64,000 nt of DNA from a virus, in the IMG/VR virus record IMGVR_UViG_3300045256_000282, positions 1 through 64,000 of that record, one strand, 5' to 3'. The notes beneath the pieces were generated by a model. That model ran no database searches. It was not told the DNA's origin and worked only from the letters and a program-made list of their open reading frames with translations. Shown piece by piece: positions 33,147 to 40,685 of this stretch. The translations under genes and the position numbers were made by a program. The first letter of the stretch is position 1; each line of letters starts with the position of its first letter.

Positions 33147-33314
33147 AAGCAAACAACTCGCCACGTAGCAAGAACTAGACAACCCGAAGGTGCTATTAAC
33201 CGTAAGGGTTTTGAAAAAGTCATCGATAACGAGACTGGCAAAACTAGATGGGTAGATCGTAAGAAGCCTGTTGCCCTTGACCTACAGGGCGATCCTACTC
33301 ACGAGAGATTCTAA
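33108..33314 (+). CDS. -1 frameshift extension of the palm-domain protein
   Basis: Frame without any ATG, GTG or TTG start of its own that lies outside the upstream gene, so it can be reached only by the -1 shift at 33102-33108. It adds 68 residues (TVGSVEKGGKLPTK, then RQPEGAINRKGFEKVIDNE and KKPVALDLQGDPTHERF), giving a 558-aa product. The extension is basic while the upstream tail is acidic. It fills what would otherwise be a 200-bp gap. Confidence 0.82.
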   Translation, partial: TVGSVEKGGKLPTKQTTRHVARTRQPEGAINRKGFEKVIDNETGKTRWVDRKKPVALDLQGDPTHERF

Positions 33315-34066
33315 TGAACCTTAAGTTTTTTGTTAACGCAGATGATATAGCCAACGAGATGAAGGCTTTTAAAGAAGAGGCTAAGCAGGCGATAGAAGAG
33401 TCTGTTAAGCAACTATCTGCGATGACGCACGCTAAGGTTGTTGAGCTTGCACAAGAAAAGTTAAAAAGTACACGCAAGATCTATACCGACAATTTGGATT
33501 ATCAAGAGCTTGTCCCAGGCTTGTGGGTTGTTAGTTTAGATCAGCCAGCGTTGTGGATCGAAGAAGGCCGTAAATCTGGGGACATGACACAAGACCTGCT
33601 CAAGACTGGCGCTCACATAGCTAAAGATGGAAGTCGATATAAGGCGATTCCTTTTGATCACGGTAAGCCTCCATCTCAGATGGACCCCTTCAGCAGAAAC
33701 TTGGTGGCAAAGATCAAGTCTGAGCTTAAGAAAGCAAACATACCCTTTAAGAAGCTTGAGCTTAACGCAGATGGAAGTCCGAGGATAGGTCGGCTTCATA
33801 CCATGAACATCTCTAGTCCTCACCCAAGCTCGAGGGCTAGTCATCCGGCACTTTCTGGTTTGACCATATATCAAACAAAAGGTGCAAATGGCAAGGTTCG
33901 TCGCGATATAATGACCTTTAGAATGGTAAGCGATAAACATAAAGGCTCTAAGTGGATTCATCCTGGAAGAGACGCCGAGGGCTTCTTTGAAAAAGCTTTA
34001 CAGTGGGCCGAAGATCAGTGGGAAAGAGAGATCCTACCTCAGATCATGGCGAGGTTTGACAAATGA
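33314..34066 (+). CDS. Tail completion protein, HK97 gp10-like
   Basis: 250 aa. ALWIEEGRKSGDM, AKDGSRYKAIPFDHG, and the C-terminal MVSDKHKGSKWIHPG followed by FFEKALQWAEDQWEREI are the landmarks of the gp10-like neck/tail completion family (WxHPG motif near the end). Such proteins join the finished tail to the head. The start overlaps the stop of the frameshift product (TAATG) and the end overlaps the next gene (ATGA). Confidence 0.78.
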   Translation: MNLKFFVNADDIANEMKAFKEEAKQAIEESVKQLSAMTHAKVVELAQEKLKSTRKIYTDNLDYQELVPGLWVVSLDQPALWIEEGRKSGDMTQDLLKTGAHIAKDGSRYKAIPFDHGKPPSQMDPFSRNLVAKIKSELKKANIPFKKLELNADGSPRIGRLHTMNISSPHPSSRASHPALSGLTIYQTKGANGKVRRDIMTFRMVSDKHKGSKWIHPGRDAEGFFEKALQWAEDQWEREILPQIMARFDK

Positions 34067-35052
34067 TATTTGCTGGCGATGTCATCATCAAAGCGGCTAT
34101 AGAGCAAGGTCTTGAAGACATGCGAAAAAACGTGTGGCTTTTAGATGACGTTCTTTCTCAGTTTGTAAAAGAAGAGTCTTTAAAGAACAAGTATGGCCAA
34201 AAAGAGATTGATGCCGCCAAAGAATGGTTCTTGAACAACAACATTTCTGTCTATCTGCAACATCGTATTGATAAGGACCAGCTTCCTGCCGTCATCATTG
34301 GTCTTGGATACTCGAATGAGTTAGATGAGATGAAGCATATGGGAGACCTATCTACCGAGGTAGAAACCCTGATGCCCTCTCAGATCGGAAAACCAATACC
34401 CTACGTCGTTAAGCCCTTCACCCCTACTTCGTACGACGATTCTGAAGGTACCGTAGGATTTCCAAAAGAACTAAATATCCAGCCAATCGCTCCTGGCATG
34501 ATTCTTGTCGATCCAGATACAGGGAATGGCTATGAGATTAAGGCCATACTGCCTGGAAGAAAGATCCAGATCGAGCCTAACTTAGACTTAGATTCTACTA
34601 GGTTGGCTGTTGTTCCTAAATATCAGTTTTATAGGGTTAGAAGAGAACACAGCTTTTTTGCTGAAAGTTACACGATCGGTTGCCACGTCCATGGGGATGT
34701 TGCCCCCCTTCTTTGGCTCCATGCGATAGTGGCATACATTCTTCTACGTTATCGAGAAAGCCTACTTGAAGGCAGATGCTTTAGCCAAAGCAAGATCTCA
34801 AGCTCCGACCTTATGCCAAACCAGGATATGAACGTCCCTGGAGGGGAAAACGTGTATTCAAGGTATATAACCCTTACGGGTCAGGTGGAGAACTCGTGGT
34901 TAAAAACCCCTAAAAGGGTTATCGAGTCTGCGATTTTGGAAAATGAGCCGGACAAAGAAGAGGGTTTTAAGGGTGGAATCAAGATCATAAGCCAACAAGC
35001 CCCTGATTTTTTAGACTCTGAAGAAGAGCCCTGGACCACAATCGATGAGTAA
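34063..35052 (+). CDS. Neck/tail terminator-region protein
   Basis: 329 aa, not firmly recognised. N-terminal helical third (FAGDVIIKAAIEQGLEDMRKNVWLLDDVLSQF), QLPAVIIGLGYSNE (the P-x-I-I-x-L strand common in tail terminators), a barrel about 150-210 (NIQPIAPGMILVDPDTGNGYEIKAI), and a helical segment DVAPLLWLHAIVAYILLRYRESL. Gene order (after gp10-like, before sheath) supports a tail-tip or terminator role. Confidence 0.68.
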   Translation: MIFAGDVIIKAAIEQGLEDMRKNVWLLDDVLSQFVKEESLKNKYGQKEIDAAKEWFLNNNISVYLQHRIDKDQLPAVIIGLGYSNELDEMKHMGDLSTEVETLMPSQIGKPIPYVVKPFTPTSYDDSEGTVGFPKELNIQPIAPGMILVDPDTGNGYEIKAILPGRKIQIEPNLDLDSTRLAVVPKYQFYRVRREHSFFAESYTIGCHVHGDVAPLLWLHAIVAYILLRYRESLLEGRCFSQSKISSSDLMPNQDMNVPGGENVYSRYITLTGQVENSWLKTPKRVIESAILENEPDKEEGFKGGIKIISQQAPDFLDSEEEPWTTIDE

Positions 35053-35057
35053 GAGGT

Positions 35058-35063
35058 AATCTT
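35058..35063 (+). promoter_or_regulatory. AATCTT late-promoter candidate
   Basis: GTAATCTTTAGCATATG: the element ends only 6 nt before the ATG at 35070, so a transcript from here would be leaderless; alternatively the AGAGG just upstream serves readthrough mRNA. Confidence 0.35.
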
Positions 35064-35069
35064 TAGCAT

Positions 35070-35462
35070 ATGACCGTCAAGGATAATTTAAAGAAAGCGT
35101 TACATAAGGCTATCTTAAAGGCTTACCAAAATGGTAAGAAGTCTAAGGTCGTAGCCGACGTTATACACGATATAAGAGATCCTAACAACGTTCCTCAGGT
35201 ACCCGCTAAAGATCTTCCGGCTCCTGCTGAGGGCGTTTTAAACAAAGACATATCTCTATCAGAAATTCATCAACAAAAACAAGCTAATGCCATGGCTAAG
35301 CTAGGCCAGGCCCCAAAGGCACCAAGTCAATCTGGCGCGTTTAAGCAGGCCTCTATGGGCGCAAGTCCTAAGATGCCTAAAAGTTCAAAGCCTTTACAAT
35401 CCTTCATGCAAAAAAAGGAAGAAAAAAGGAACCTTAGCAAGAAATCAGCGAAAGGTATATAA
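35070..35462 (+). CDS. Hypothetical low-complexity protein (130 aa)
   Basis: N-terminal helix (KALHKAILKAYQNGKKSKVVADVIHDIRD), then a Pro/Ala/Lys/Ser-rich unfolded tail (QAPKAPSQSGAFKQASMG). Not recognised. Basic overall; could be an internal or assembly protein. Confidence 0.62.
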   Translation: MTVKDNLKKALHKAILKAYQNGKKSKVVADVIHDIRDPNNVPQVPAKDLPAPAEGVLNKDISLSEIHQQKQANAMAKLGQAPKAPSQSGAFKQASMGASPKMPKSSKPLQSFMQKKEEKRNLSKKSAKGI

Positions 35463-35496
35463 CTTATTGATTTTTAAAGGCTTTTTTTGAGCCCAG

Positions 35497-35502
35497 AATC
35501 TT
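35497..35502 (+). promoter_or_regulatory. AATCTT late-promoter candidate
   Basis: AGAATCTTTATTAGGTTAGGAG leads into the GTG gene at 35525, in a 62-bp spacer. Confidence 0.45.
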
Positions 35503-35524
35503 TATTAGGTTAGGAGAGTACAAC

Positions 35525-35809
35525 GTGAGCAAAAAAGAGTATACCGCAAAAGAAGCTGCCGTCGCCCTTCTTGACAAGATCAAGGCAAAGGCGCAGGTAC
35601 GAATGGCAAAGTCTGAGCCTGTAAAAGGCGAGAGTTTACAAAAAGCAAGCCCTGAGAACCAAAACATGGCCCAGGTTGCTGATATTAAAGCCCCACAGGC
35701 GGAAGCTCCTAAGGCTAACGAGAAGATGATTCCGAAGCAAAAAGAGCTTAAGCTTAAAAAGTTTATGGAACATATGACGGCTAAACGGAGCAAAAAACAT
35801 GGGTCGTAA
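35525..35809 (+). CDS. Hypothetical protein (94 aa), GTG start
   Basis: GTG start behind AGGAG. Helical and Lys/Ala-rich, with RMAKSEPVKGES. Overlaps the next gene by 11 nt. Not recognised. Confidence 0.62.
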   Translation: MSKKEYTAKEAAVALLDKIKAKAQVRMAKSEPVKGESLQKASPENQNMAQVADIKAPQAEAPKANEKMIPKQKELKLKKFMEHMTAKRSKKHGS

Positions 35810-36071
35810 GCGTAATCCAGAAAATAAAACTCGAGTGGAAGACATTCGAGAAAAGCTGGAGCAGAGCAAGCAAAACTATGCTGCTCCTCAGATCAGTTCT
35901 AACGAGCTGACTGCCCGTGACGCGTTCTCAGAGTTTTGGTCTCGTGTACGCAAAGAATATAATCGTCCTCGTGAATTGGAACCAATCATTTGGGCGCATT
36001 TGAAATCATCGGGTCATGATCAACCTCAGTTATTTGAGGAAGGTTTGACTCATTTTGGTCTAAAGAAGTAA
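35799..36071 (+). CDS. Hypothetical helical protein (90 aa) upstream of sheath
   Basis: Charged N-terminus, then DAFSEFWSRVRKEYNRPRELEPIIWAHLKSSGH, a compact helical domain. Not recognised. Same operon as the sheath gene, 14 bp upstream of it. Confidence 0.7.
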   Translation: MGRKRNPENKTRVEDIREKLEQSKQNYAAPQISSNELTARDAFSEFWSRVRKEYNRPRELEPIIWAHLKSSGHDQPQLFEEGLTHFGLKK

Positions 36072-36085
36072 GGGAGTAGGAAAAA

Positions 36086-38239
36086 ATGGCACAACGACTA
36101 ACTACCTCGTTTATCAACACGGTAATTCCTGGAGCTTATCCGAATGTTTCGGTTAAGTCTGTACCAGTAGGCGTAGCAAGCACTGGGGTAATCGCGATCA
36201 TCGGCGAAGCAGCCGGTGGAGCTGATTTCTCAAGCGAAGATATCAAGAACAACTTTTTTACTCCCGATCAAGCTGATCGCGTAGCTGCTAAGTATGTTTC
36301 TGGACCTATCGTCGATGCTATGCGAGCCCTCGCAGCACCGTCTGCGGACGCAAACATTGCTGGATCTGCAACCCGTATCTTTATCGTCAAAACAAACGCT
36401 GGCGACAAGGCTTCGGCGATTGTTGATACAGATTTTGGATCTCTTTCTGCTAAGAACTTTGGTATCGGTGGAAACCAGATCAAGTACAAGATCGTAGCTA
36501 GCCAGCTTGAAGATACTCCTGAAACGACCTCTTCGGTTGCCATCCCTGCTTTCGGGGCTGCGCTGGATGGCTTGAGCTTCTCGATCAGATTAAACGGTGG
36601 AGCTGTCAGTGTTGTAACTTTAAGCAACACCCCTGCTAACCACTCTAACATCGCGACTCTTGTCACTGAACTGGCTGGACTCCTTCCTTCTGGAATCTCA
36701 GCGAGTGCTGGTACTGCGGCAAATACACTTAAGTTAAAAATCGACACGGACAGCGCTAACTATCGCAAAGGCTGGGGAAAAAGCTTTGAGCTTATCGACT
36801 CTACGCCTGGCGATTTAGATCTGGTTAAACTTGCTCCTGGCTTGTTTAGCAGTGCTTCTGAGTCTGCTGTTGAGATTAACGTAGTTCGTCAAGATGCTGG
36901 ATTAAACGAAACTCTTGAAGCAAAGGGTGAAGTTGCCCTCCAAGTGGGTTATTTGGGCACTACAGCTACCCTGACTATTGCTGGAAGCACGCTTTCAACG
37001 GTGGTTACTGGTGGAGCTGGCGCAGCTCTGAGCGTAGACCTAAGCTCTTTCAGTACGGTTGCAGATCTTGCAGCTTTCATCGCAAGCAAGCCAGGCTACT
37101 CGGCATCTGCCTCAGCTTTGGCTCAGCAGATGAAACCTGCTGACCTTGATAGGGTTTCGGCTATTGGTATCTGCTCTAGCGGAGCTGGACTCAAGGCTGG
37201 ACGAGTTAAAAAATCTCTTGCAAACGTTAAAGCCGCCATCGCAACAAGCGCTGCTGTTGACCTAGAGCCAACCGCTACGGCTGGTCTTCCTTCTCCGATT
37301 TCAAGCTTCAGCTTCTTGTCGGGTGGAGCAAAAGGTAGTACTAGCGGTGCAGATATCGTAGACGCCTTAGGTAAGCTTGAAGCTGTTGTGGTGAACTTCA
37401 TTGTTCCTCTTTTCAGCCAAGACGCTTCTGACGATATTGCTGAAGGTTTGACCGACTCAGCTTCTACTTATACGATCGACGCAATTCACGCTGCTGTTAA
37501 ATCGCATGTATTGAAGATGAGCGTTCCTAGCTTGAAGCGCTACCGTTTGGCAGTACTTTCTTACTTCGGTTCTTATGCAAACGCTAAGACCAAGGCTCAA
37601 ACTCTGGCTAATTATCGATGCAGCATGACTTTCCAAAAAGTCAGCGAAGTTGATAGTCAAGGGTCTGTTGTTGAGTTTCAACCTTGGATGGGAGCTTGTT
37701 TGGCTGCAGGAATGCAGGCTGCTGGTTTCTACAAAGGAATCACTAACAAGTTTGCAAACTTGATCAGCTTTAAAGATCCTAGCGGATTTGACAGCGGAAG
37801 TCCTGGTGACGTGGAAGACGCGTTACTTGCTGGCTTACTCATCCTTCAGCGCGAAACGGCTGGAAGTAAATGGGTATCTGACCAAACGACGTATGGTTTT
37901 GATACTAACTTCGTTTACAACAGTTTGCAGGCAACATACCTTGCAGATATCGTAGCGGCTGACTTGGCAGATTCGTTGCAAAGAGCTTTCGTTGGTCAAT
38001 CATTGGCTGACGTCGACGCTGCAACGGCTTTGGCTTTTATCGCTACTAAGATGGAAGAGTATCGTCGAATCAAAGCTATTACTGGCGATGATGAGGCACC
38101 TCTTGGATACCGTAACGCTAAGGTCAAGATTTCTGGACCAACCATGTCGGTTGCTATTGAAATTAAGCTAAGCACAACGATCTACTTCATCCCGATCGAA
38201 CTGACGATCTCTCAAGTTCAGTCATCGGCTAGTCAGTAA
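36086..38239 (+). CDS. Contractile tail sheath protein
   Basis: 717 aa. N-terminus VIPGAYPNVSVKSVPVGVASTGVIAIIGEAAGG and C-terminus YRNAKVKISGPTMSVAIEIKLSTTIYFIPIELTISQ are the two ends that interlock sheath subunits in myophages (handshake strands). The central 250 residues are a Ser/Ala/Thr-rich surface insertion domain. Optimised codons and a GGGAG site fit very high expression. With the tube gene following, it proves a contractile tail. Confidence 0.93.
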   Translation: MAQRLTTSFINTVIPGAYPNVSVKSVPVGVASTGVIAIIGEAAGGADFSSEDIKNNFFTPDQADRVAAKYVSGPIVDAMRALAAPSADANIAGSATRIFIVKTNAGDKASAIVDTDFGSLSAKNFGIGGNQIKYKIVASQLEDTPETTSSVAIPAFGAALDGLSFSIRLNGGAVSVVTLSNTPANHSNIATLVTELAGLLPSGISASAGTAANTLKLKIDTDSANYRKGWGKSFELIDSTPGDLDLVKLAPGLFSSASESAVEINVVRQDAGLNETLEAKGEVALQVGYLGTTATLTIAGSTLSTVVTGGAGAALSVDLSSFSTVADLAAFIASKPGYSASASALAQQMKPADLDRVSAIGICSSGAGLKAGRVKKSLANVKAAIATSAAVDLEPTATAGLPSPISSFSFLSGGAKGSTSGADIVDALGKLEAVVVNFIVPLFSQDASDDIAEGLTDSASTYTIDAIHAAVKSHVLKMSVPSLKRYRLAVLSYFGSYANAKTKAQTLANYRCSMTFQKVSEVDSQGSVVEFQPWMGACLAAGMQAAGFYKGITNKFANLISFKDPSGFDSGSPGDVEDALLAGLLILQRETAGSKWVSDQTTYGFDTNFVYNSLQATYLADIVAADLADSLQRAFVGQSLADVDAATALAFIATKMEEYRRIKAITGDDEAPLGYRNAKVKISGPTMSVAIEIKLSTTIYFIPIELTISQVQSSASQ

Positions 38240-38261
38240 TAGGGAGTAAAGGAGAAATAAG

Positions 38262-38711
38262 ATGTCAACCAAGGTAATGACTGGCGGCAGGGCCGTCGTA
38301 AGCGTAGATAATCAGGTTGTCGGGATCTTTGAATCTTGCACCTACGGAGCAAACGTGAGTGTGGAGCCTATCCACATTCTCGGTCGCTACGGACCTGCTG
38401 AGATTACTCAGACGGCATACGAGGCTGTTGCGATCAACTGCAACGGTTTCCGTACGATCGGAAACGGAGCACACGTTCTTCCTAAGTTCCCTAAGCTTCA
38501 AGATCTCTTGAACCTGGGAGCGGTTACGATTTCTATCCGTGACCGTCAAACAGGGGAGCTTATCATGACAGCTATTGGATGCGTTCCAACCTCATACAAT
38601 ACTGGTGTTAATGCTCGTCAAACAAGCCGTGTTTCTGTGACTTATACTGGCCTTAAGGTTACCGATGAGTCGGGCGACCAAGAAGAGTCAGGGGCAACTT
38701 CGCTTCCCTAA
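38262..38711 (+). CDS. Tail tube protein
   Basis: 149 aa, the usual size. GGRAVVSVDNQVVGIFESCTYG, EPIHILGRYGPAEI, NGFRTIGNGAHVLPKFPKLQDLL and DRQTGELIMTAIGCVP follow the gp19-type tube fold. Follows the sheath gene directly with AAAGGAG and is closed by a strong terminator, so sheath and tube form one late transcript. Confidence 0.9.
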   Translation: MSTKVMTGGRAVVSVDNQVVGIFESCTYGANVSVEPIHILGRYGPAEITQTAYEAVAINCNGFRTIGNGAHVLPKFPKLQDLLNLGAVTISIRDRQTGELIMTAIGCVPTSYNTGVNARQTSRVSVTYTGLKVTDESGDQEESGATSLP

Positions 38712-38743
38712 GTTCTTAGATATTACATCGATAGTGGGAAGCA

Positions 38744-38776
38744 GGGGCGGCCTAAAAAGCCGCCCCTTTTCTTTTC
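38744..38776 (+). terminator. Rho-independent terminator after tail tube
   Basis: GGGGCGGC, CTAAAAA loop, GCCGCCCC, then TTTTCTTTT. Perfect 8-bp GC stem. Confidence 0.95.
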
Positions 38777-38785
38777 AAGCGACCT

Positions 38786-38791
38786 AATCTT
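38786..38791 (+). promoter_or_regulatory. AATCTT late-promoter candidate
   Basis: CTAATCTTTAACTATG lies 10 bp after the tube terminator and 64 bp before the next gene (38855), where a new promoter is required. Confidence 0.5.
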
Positions 38792-38854
38792 TAACTATGT
38801 AGAGTTATATCTGCATACTTAGAACGGTTTAAGTATTAGGAATGGTTAGGGAAT

Positions 38855-39448
38855 ATGTTTATTGAGAAGAAGCTCAAACAGGTGCTTCCTCGTCCTCTTA
38901 TCGCGGACGGAAGCAAGTACGGTTTAGTTCGGGTGGCAGACATCCGAGGCTTCTATGTTAAACAAAAGATCACTCTAGTCTCTCCTGTAGCTCCCCCAGT
39001 TGAGCTTGAAGTCAAAAGATTTGAATCCCTAACATCCTTCTACGTAGGTCCCCTGCCAGCAAACGGCGGTAAGATAGGTGACCGTTCTGACATCACAGCA
39101 TACAAGGTAGCAGACGGCGCTGTTATAGCGGCTGGCGAACAAGACCGCCCAGGGATCAAGCCAGACGAGCATGAGCGAGCTGTTTACATGGAGGAGCCGA
39201 TAGTCGCCAAGCGCGTTATATCGGTTGATGAGTATGGCTCCGTTTACGGTAAAGATAATCCTATCCCTGTAGCCGTCACCGATACGGCAGGGTTTGCCCC
39301 ATCTGATTTTGATGAGGTTACCATAACAAGAGATGTGGAAGAATACCCCACATCGTACAACTTTTTTAAGAATTCCTCTCCTGTTGGTGTAATAGCCGTT
39401 ACATACAACCAAGAGAAGTCTGCAATCAAATATAAGAGGACGTCATGA
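38855..39448 (+). CDS. Virion structural protein, baseplate/fibre region
   Basis: 197 aa, beta-rich (VRVADIRGFYVKQKITLVS, PVELEVKRFESLTSFYVGP). The middle (IAAGEQDRPGIKPDEHERAVYMEEP) is conserved-looking. Not assigned. It begins the fibre operon and overlaps the next gene by ATGA. Confidence 0.72.
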   Translation: MFIEKKLKQVLPRPLIADGSKYGLVRVADIRGFYVKQKITLVSPVAPPVELEVKRFESLTSFYVGPLPANGGKIGDRSDITAYKVADGAVIAAGEQDRPGIKPDEHERAVYMEEPIVAKRVISVDEYGSVYGKDNPIPVAVTDTAGFAPSDFDEVTITRDVEEYPTSYNFFKNSSPVGVIAVTYNQEKSAIKYKRTS

Positions 39449-39657
39449 GTAGCCCTAAAGATAGAGAAGAGCTAGTCTTAAATCCTATTACGGGTAAGCT
39501 TGATGTAGTTAGGATCTTTAATCCTGATAGAATAGTTACAGCAGAAAGAAATTCTGCTGGCCATAGGTTTCAAACCTGGGATGCTGCCTCTGGGACCTTC
39601 ATTGACGACGCTCCGGTCGTAGTCATTGACAATAACGGCAACGTGGTAACCACCTGA
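39445..39657 (+). CDS. Small fibre-operon protein (70 aa)
   Basis: LVLNPITGKLDVVRIFNPDRIVT and a final VVVIDNNGNVVTT suggest a small beta protein like N-terminal connector pieces of tail fibres. ATGA overlap before and TAATG-like adjacency after. Not recognised further. Confidence 0.68.
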   Translation: MSSPKDREELVLNPITGKLDVVRIFNPDRIVTAERNSAGHRFQTWDAASGTFIDDAPVVVIDNNGNVVTT

Positions 39658-40619
39658 TGTTTCACTCAAGATTAAAAGGTAGAGACCTACACAGCCCATC
39701 TAACGAGATCGTTGAAAACCAAACAGGTGTCACGATACCGGCCCTGCGGGTTATTCGCCTGCTATCTCAGGGAACTGTATACCCCCAAGTAACTCTTGCA
39801 AACCCTAGTTTATATGTAAATTTTGCAGTTACTTACGACGCAATTCCTAACGGTAAGAGCGGACAAGCCTGCGCTTTTGGATTCATGGTTGGAGTGGATA
39901 CCTCCGTTTGGCCAGTGGGAACCATCCTGTATAGCGATAACTCTGGAAACCTAACAACCGTAGCCAATGGCGGAATAGTAGCCTTAGTAATAAAACAAGA
40001 CCCTGAAGATGGGGTTATGTACGTTACCACGGAATCTAATGGTAGTGGTGGTTCAAGTAATGCTTGGAGATTGACCGGCAATATTAGCACGAATGAGAAT
40101 ACCAACTTTCTTGGGACTACGGACAATCAAGACCTAAGATTTAAGACAAATAACCAATTAAACTTAAACCTTACCAAACAGGGTAGACTCGGTTTAGGGC
40201 CAAATCTTACAACTCCAGACTCTCATTTTCATCAAAAAAGCCATACCGGGTACTCTAAAAGCGGTTTAAGACAAGAAACTTTTGCTTTAACTACTAACTC
40301 AAACAGTTTTGAACAAGCTTGTGCTGTAAACCTACCAAACCCATCGGTTGTAAGGATTGAATACGTAGTCGTAGGAAGATCTGCCGATGGAACTAAAAGG
40401 TGTATGTTTAAGAGAACAGGCCTATTTTACAGGGAGCTTGGGAACGTAGAAAACGAAGGAATATGGCTATCAGACCAAACTATCAAAAGCGATAACAATC
40501 TTGATGTAGGGTATGCAAAAACTGTGTCAGATGTGATATTGACGGTAAAGGGGGCTTCTTCAGACCCTATGTACTGGACGGGTCACGTTATGATTGAGGT
40601 ATTGGTAGATAATACTTAA
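39657..40619 (+). CDS. Tail fibre protein
   Basis: 320 aa. GRDLHSPSNEIVENQTGVTIPALRVI is a typical phage fibre attachment start. Then a beta region, a repeat-like module (NFLGTTDNQDLRFKTNNQLNLNLTKQGRLGLG) also found in the 42971 protein, and a C-terminal receptor- or trimer-like domain. Confidence 0.75.
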   Translation: MFHSRLKGRDLHSPSNEIVENQTGVTIPALRVIRLLSQGTVYPQVTLANPSLYVNFAVTYDAIPNGKSGQACAFGFMVGVDTSVWPVGTILYSDNSGNLTTVANGGIVALVIKQDPEDGVMYVTTESNGSGGSSNAWRLTGNISTNENTNFLGTTDNQDLRFKTNNQLNLNLTKQGRLGLGPNLTTPDSHFHQKSHTGYSKSGLRQETFALTTNSNSFEQACAVNLPNPSVVRIEYVVVGRSADGTKRCMFKRTGLFYRELGNVENEGIWLSDQTIKSDNNLDVGYAKTVSDVILTVKGASSDPMYWTGHVMIEVLVDNT

Positions 40620-40653
40620 ATACATGATTTTAAAAGAGTTTTTTATAAAAAGT

Positions 40654-40659
40654 AATCTT
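40654..40659 (+). promoter_or_regulatory. AATCTT late-promoter candidate
   Basis: AGTAATCTTTAAAAGACTTAGGAG, directly before the fibre gene at 40686, in a 66-bp AT-rich spacer. Confidence 0.5.
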
Positions 40660-40685
40660 TAAAAGACTTAGGAGAGAACAAACCA

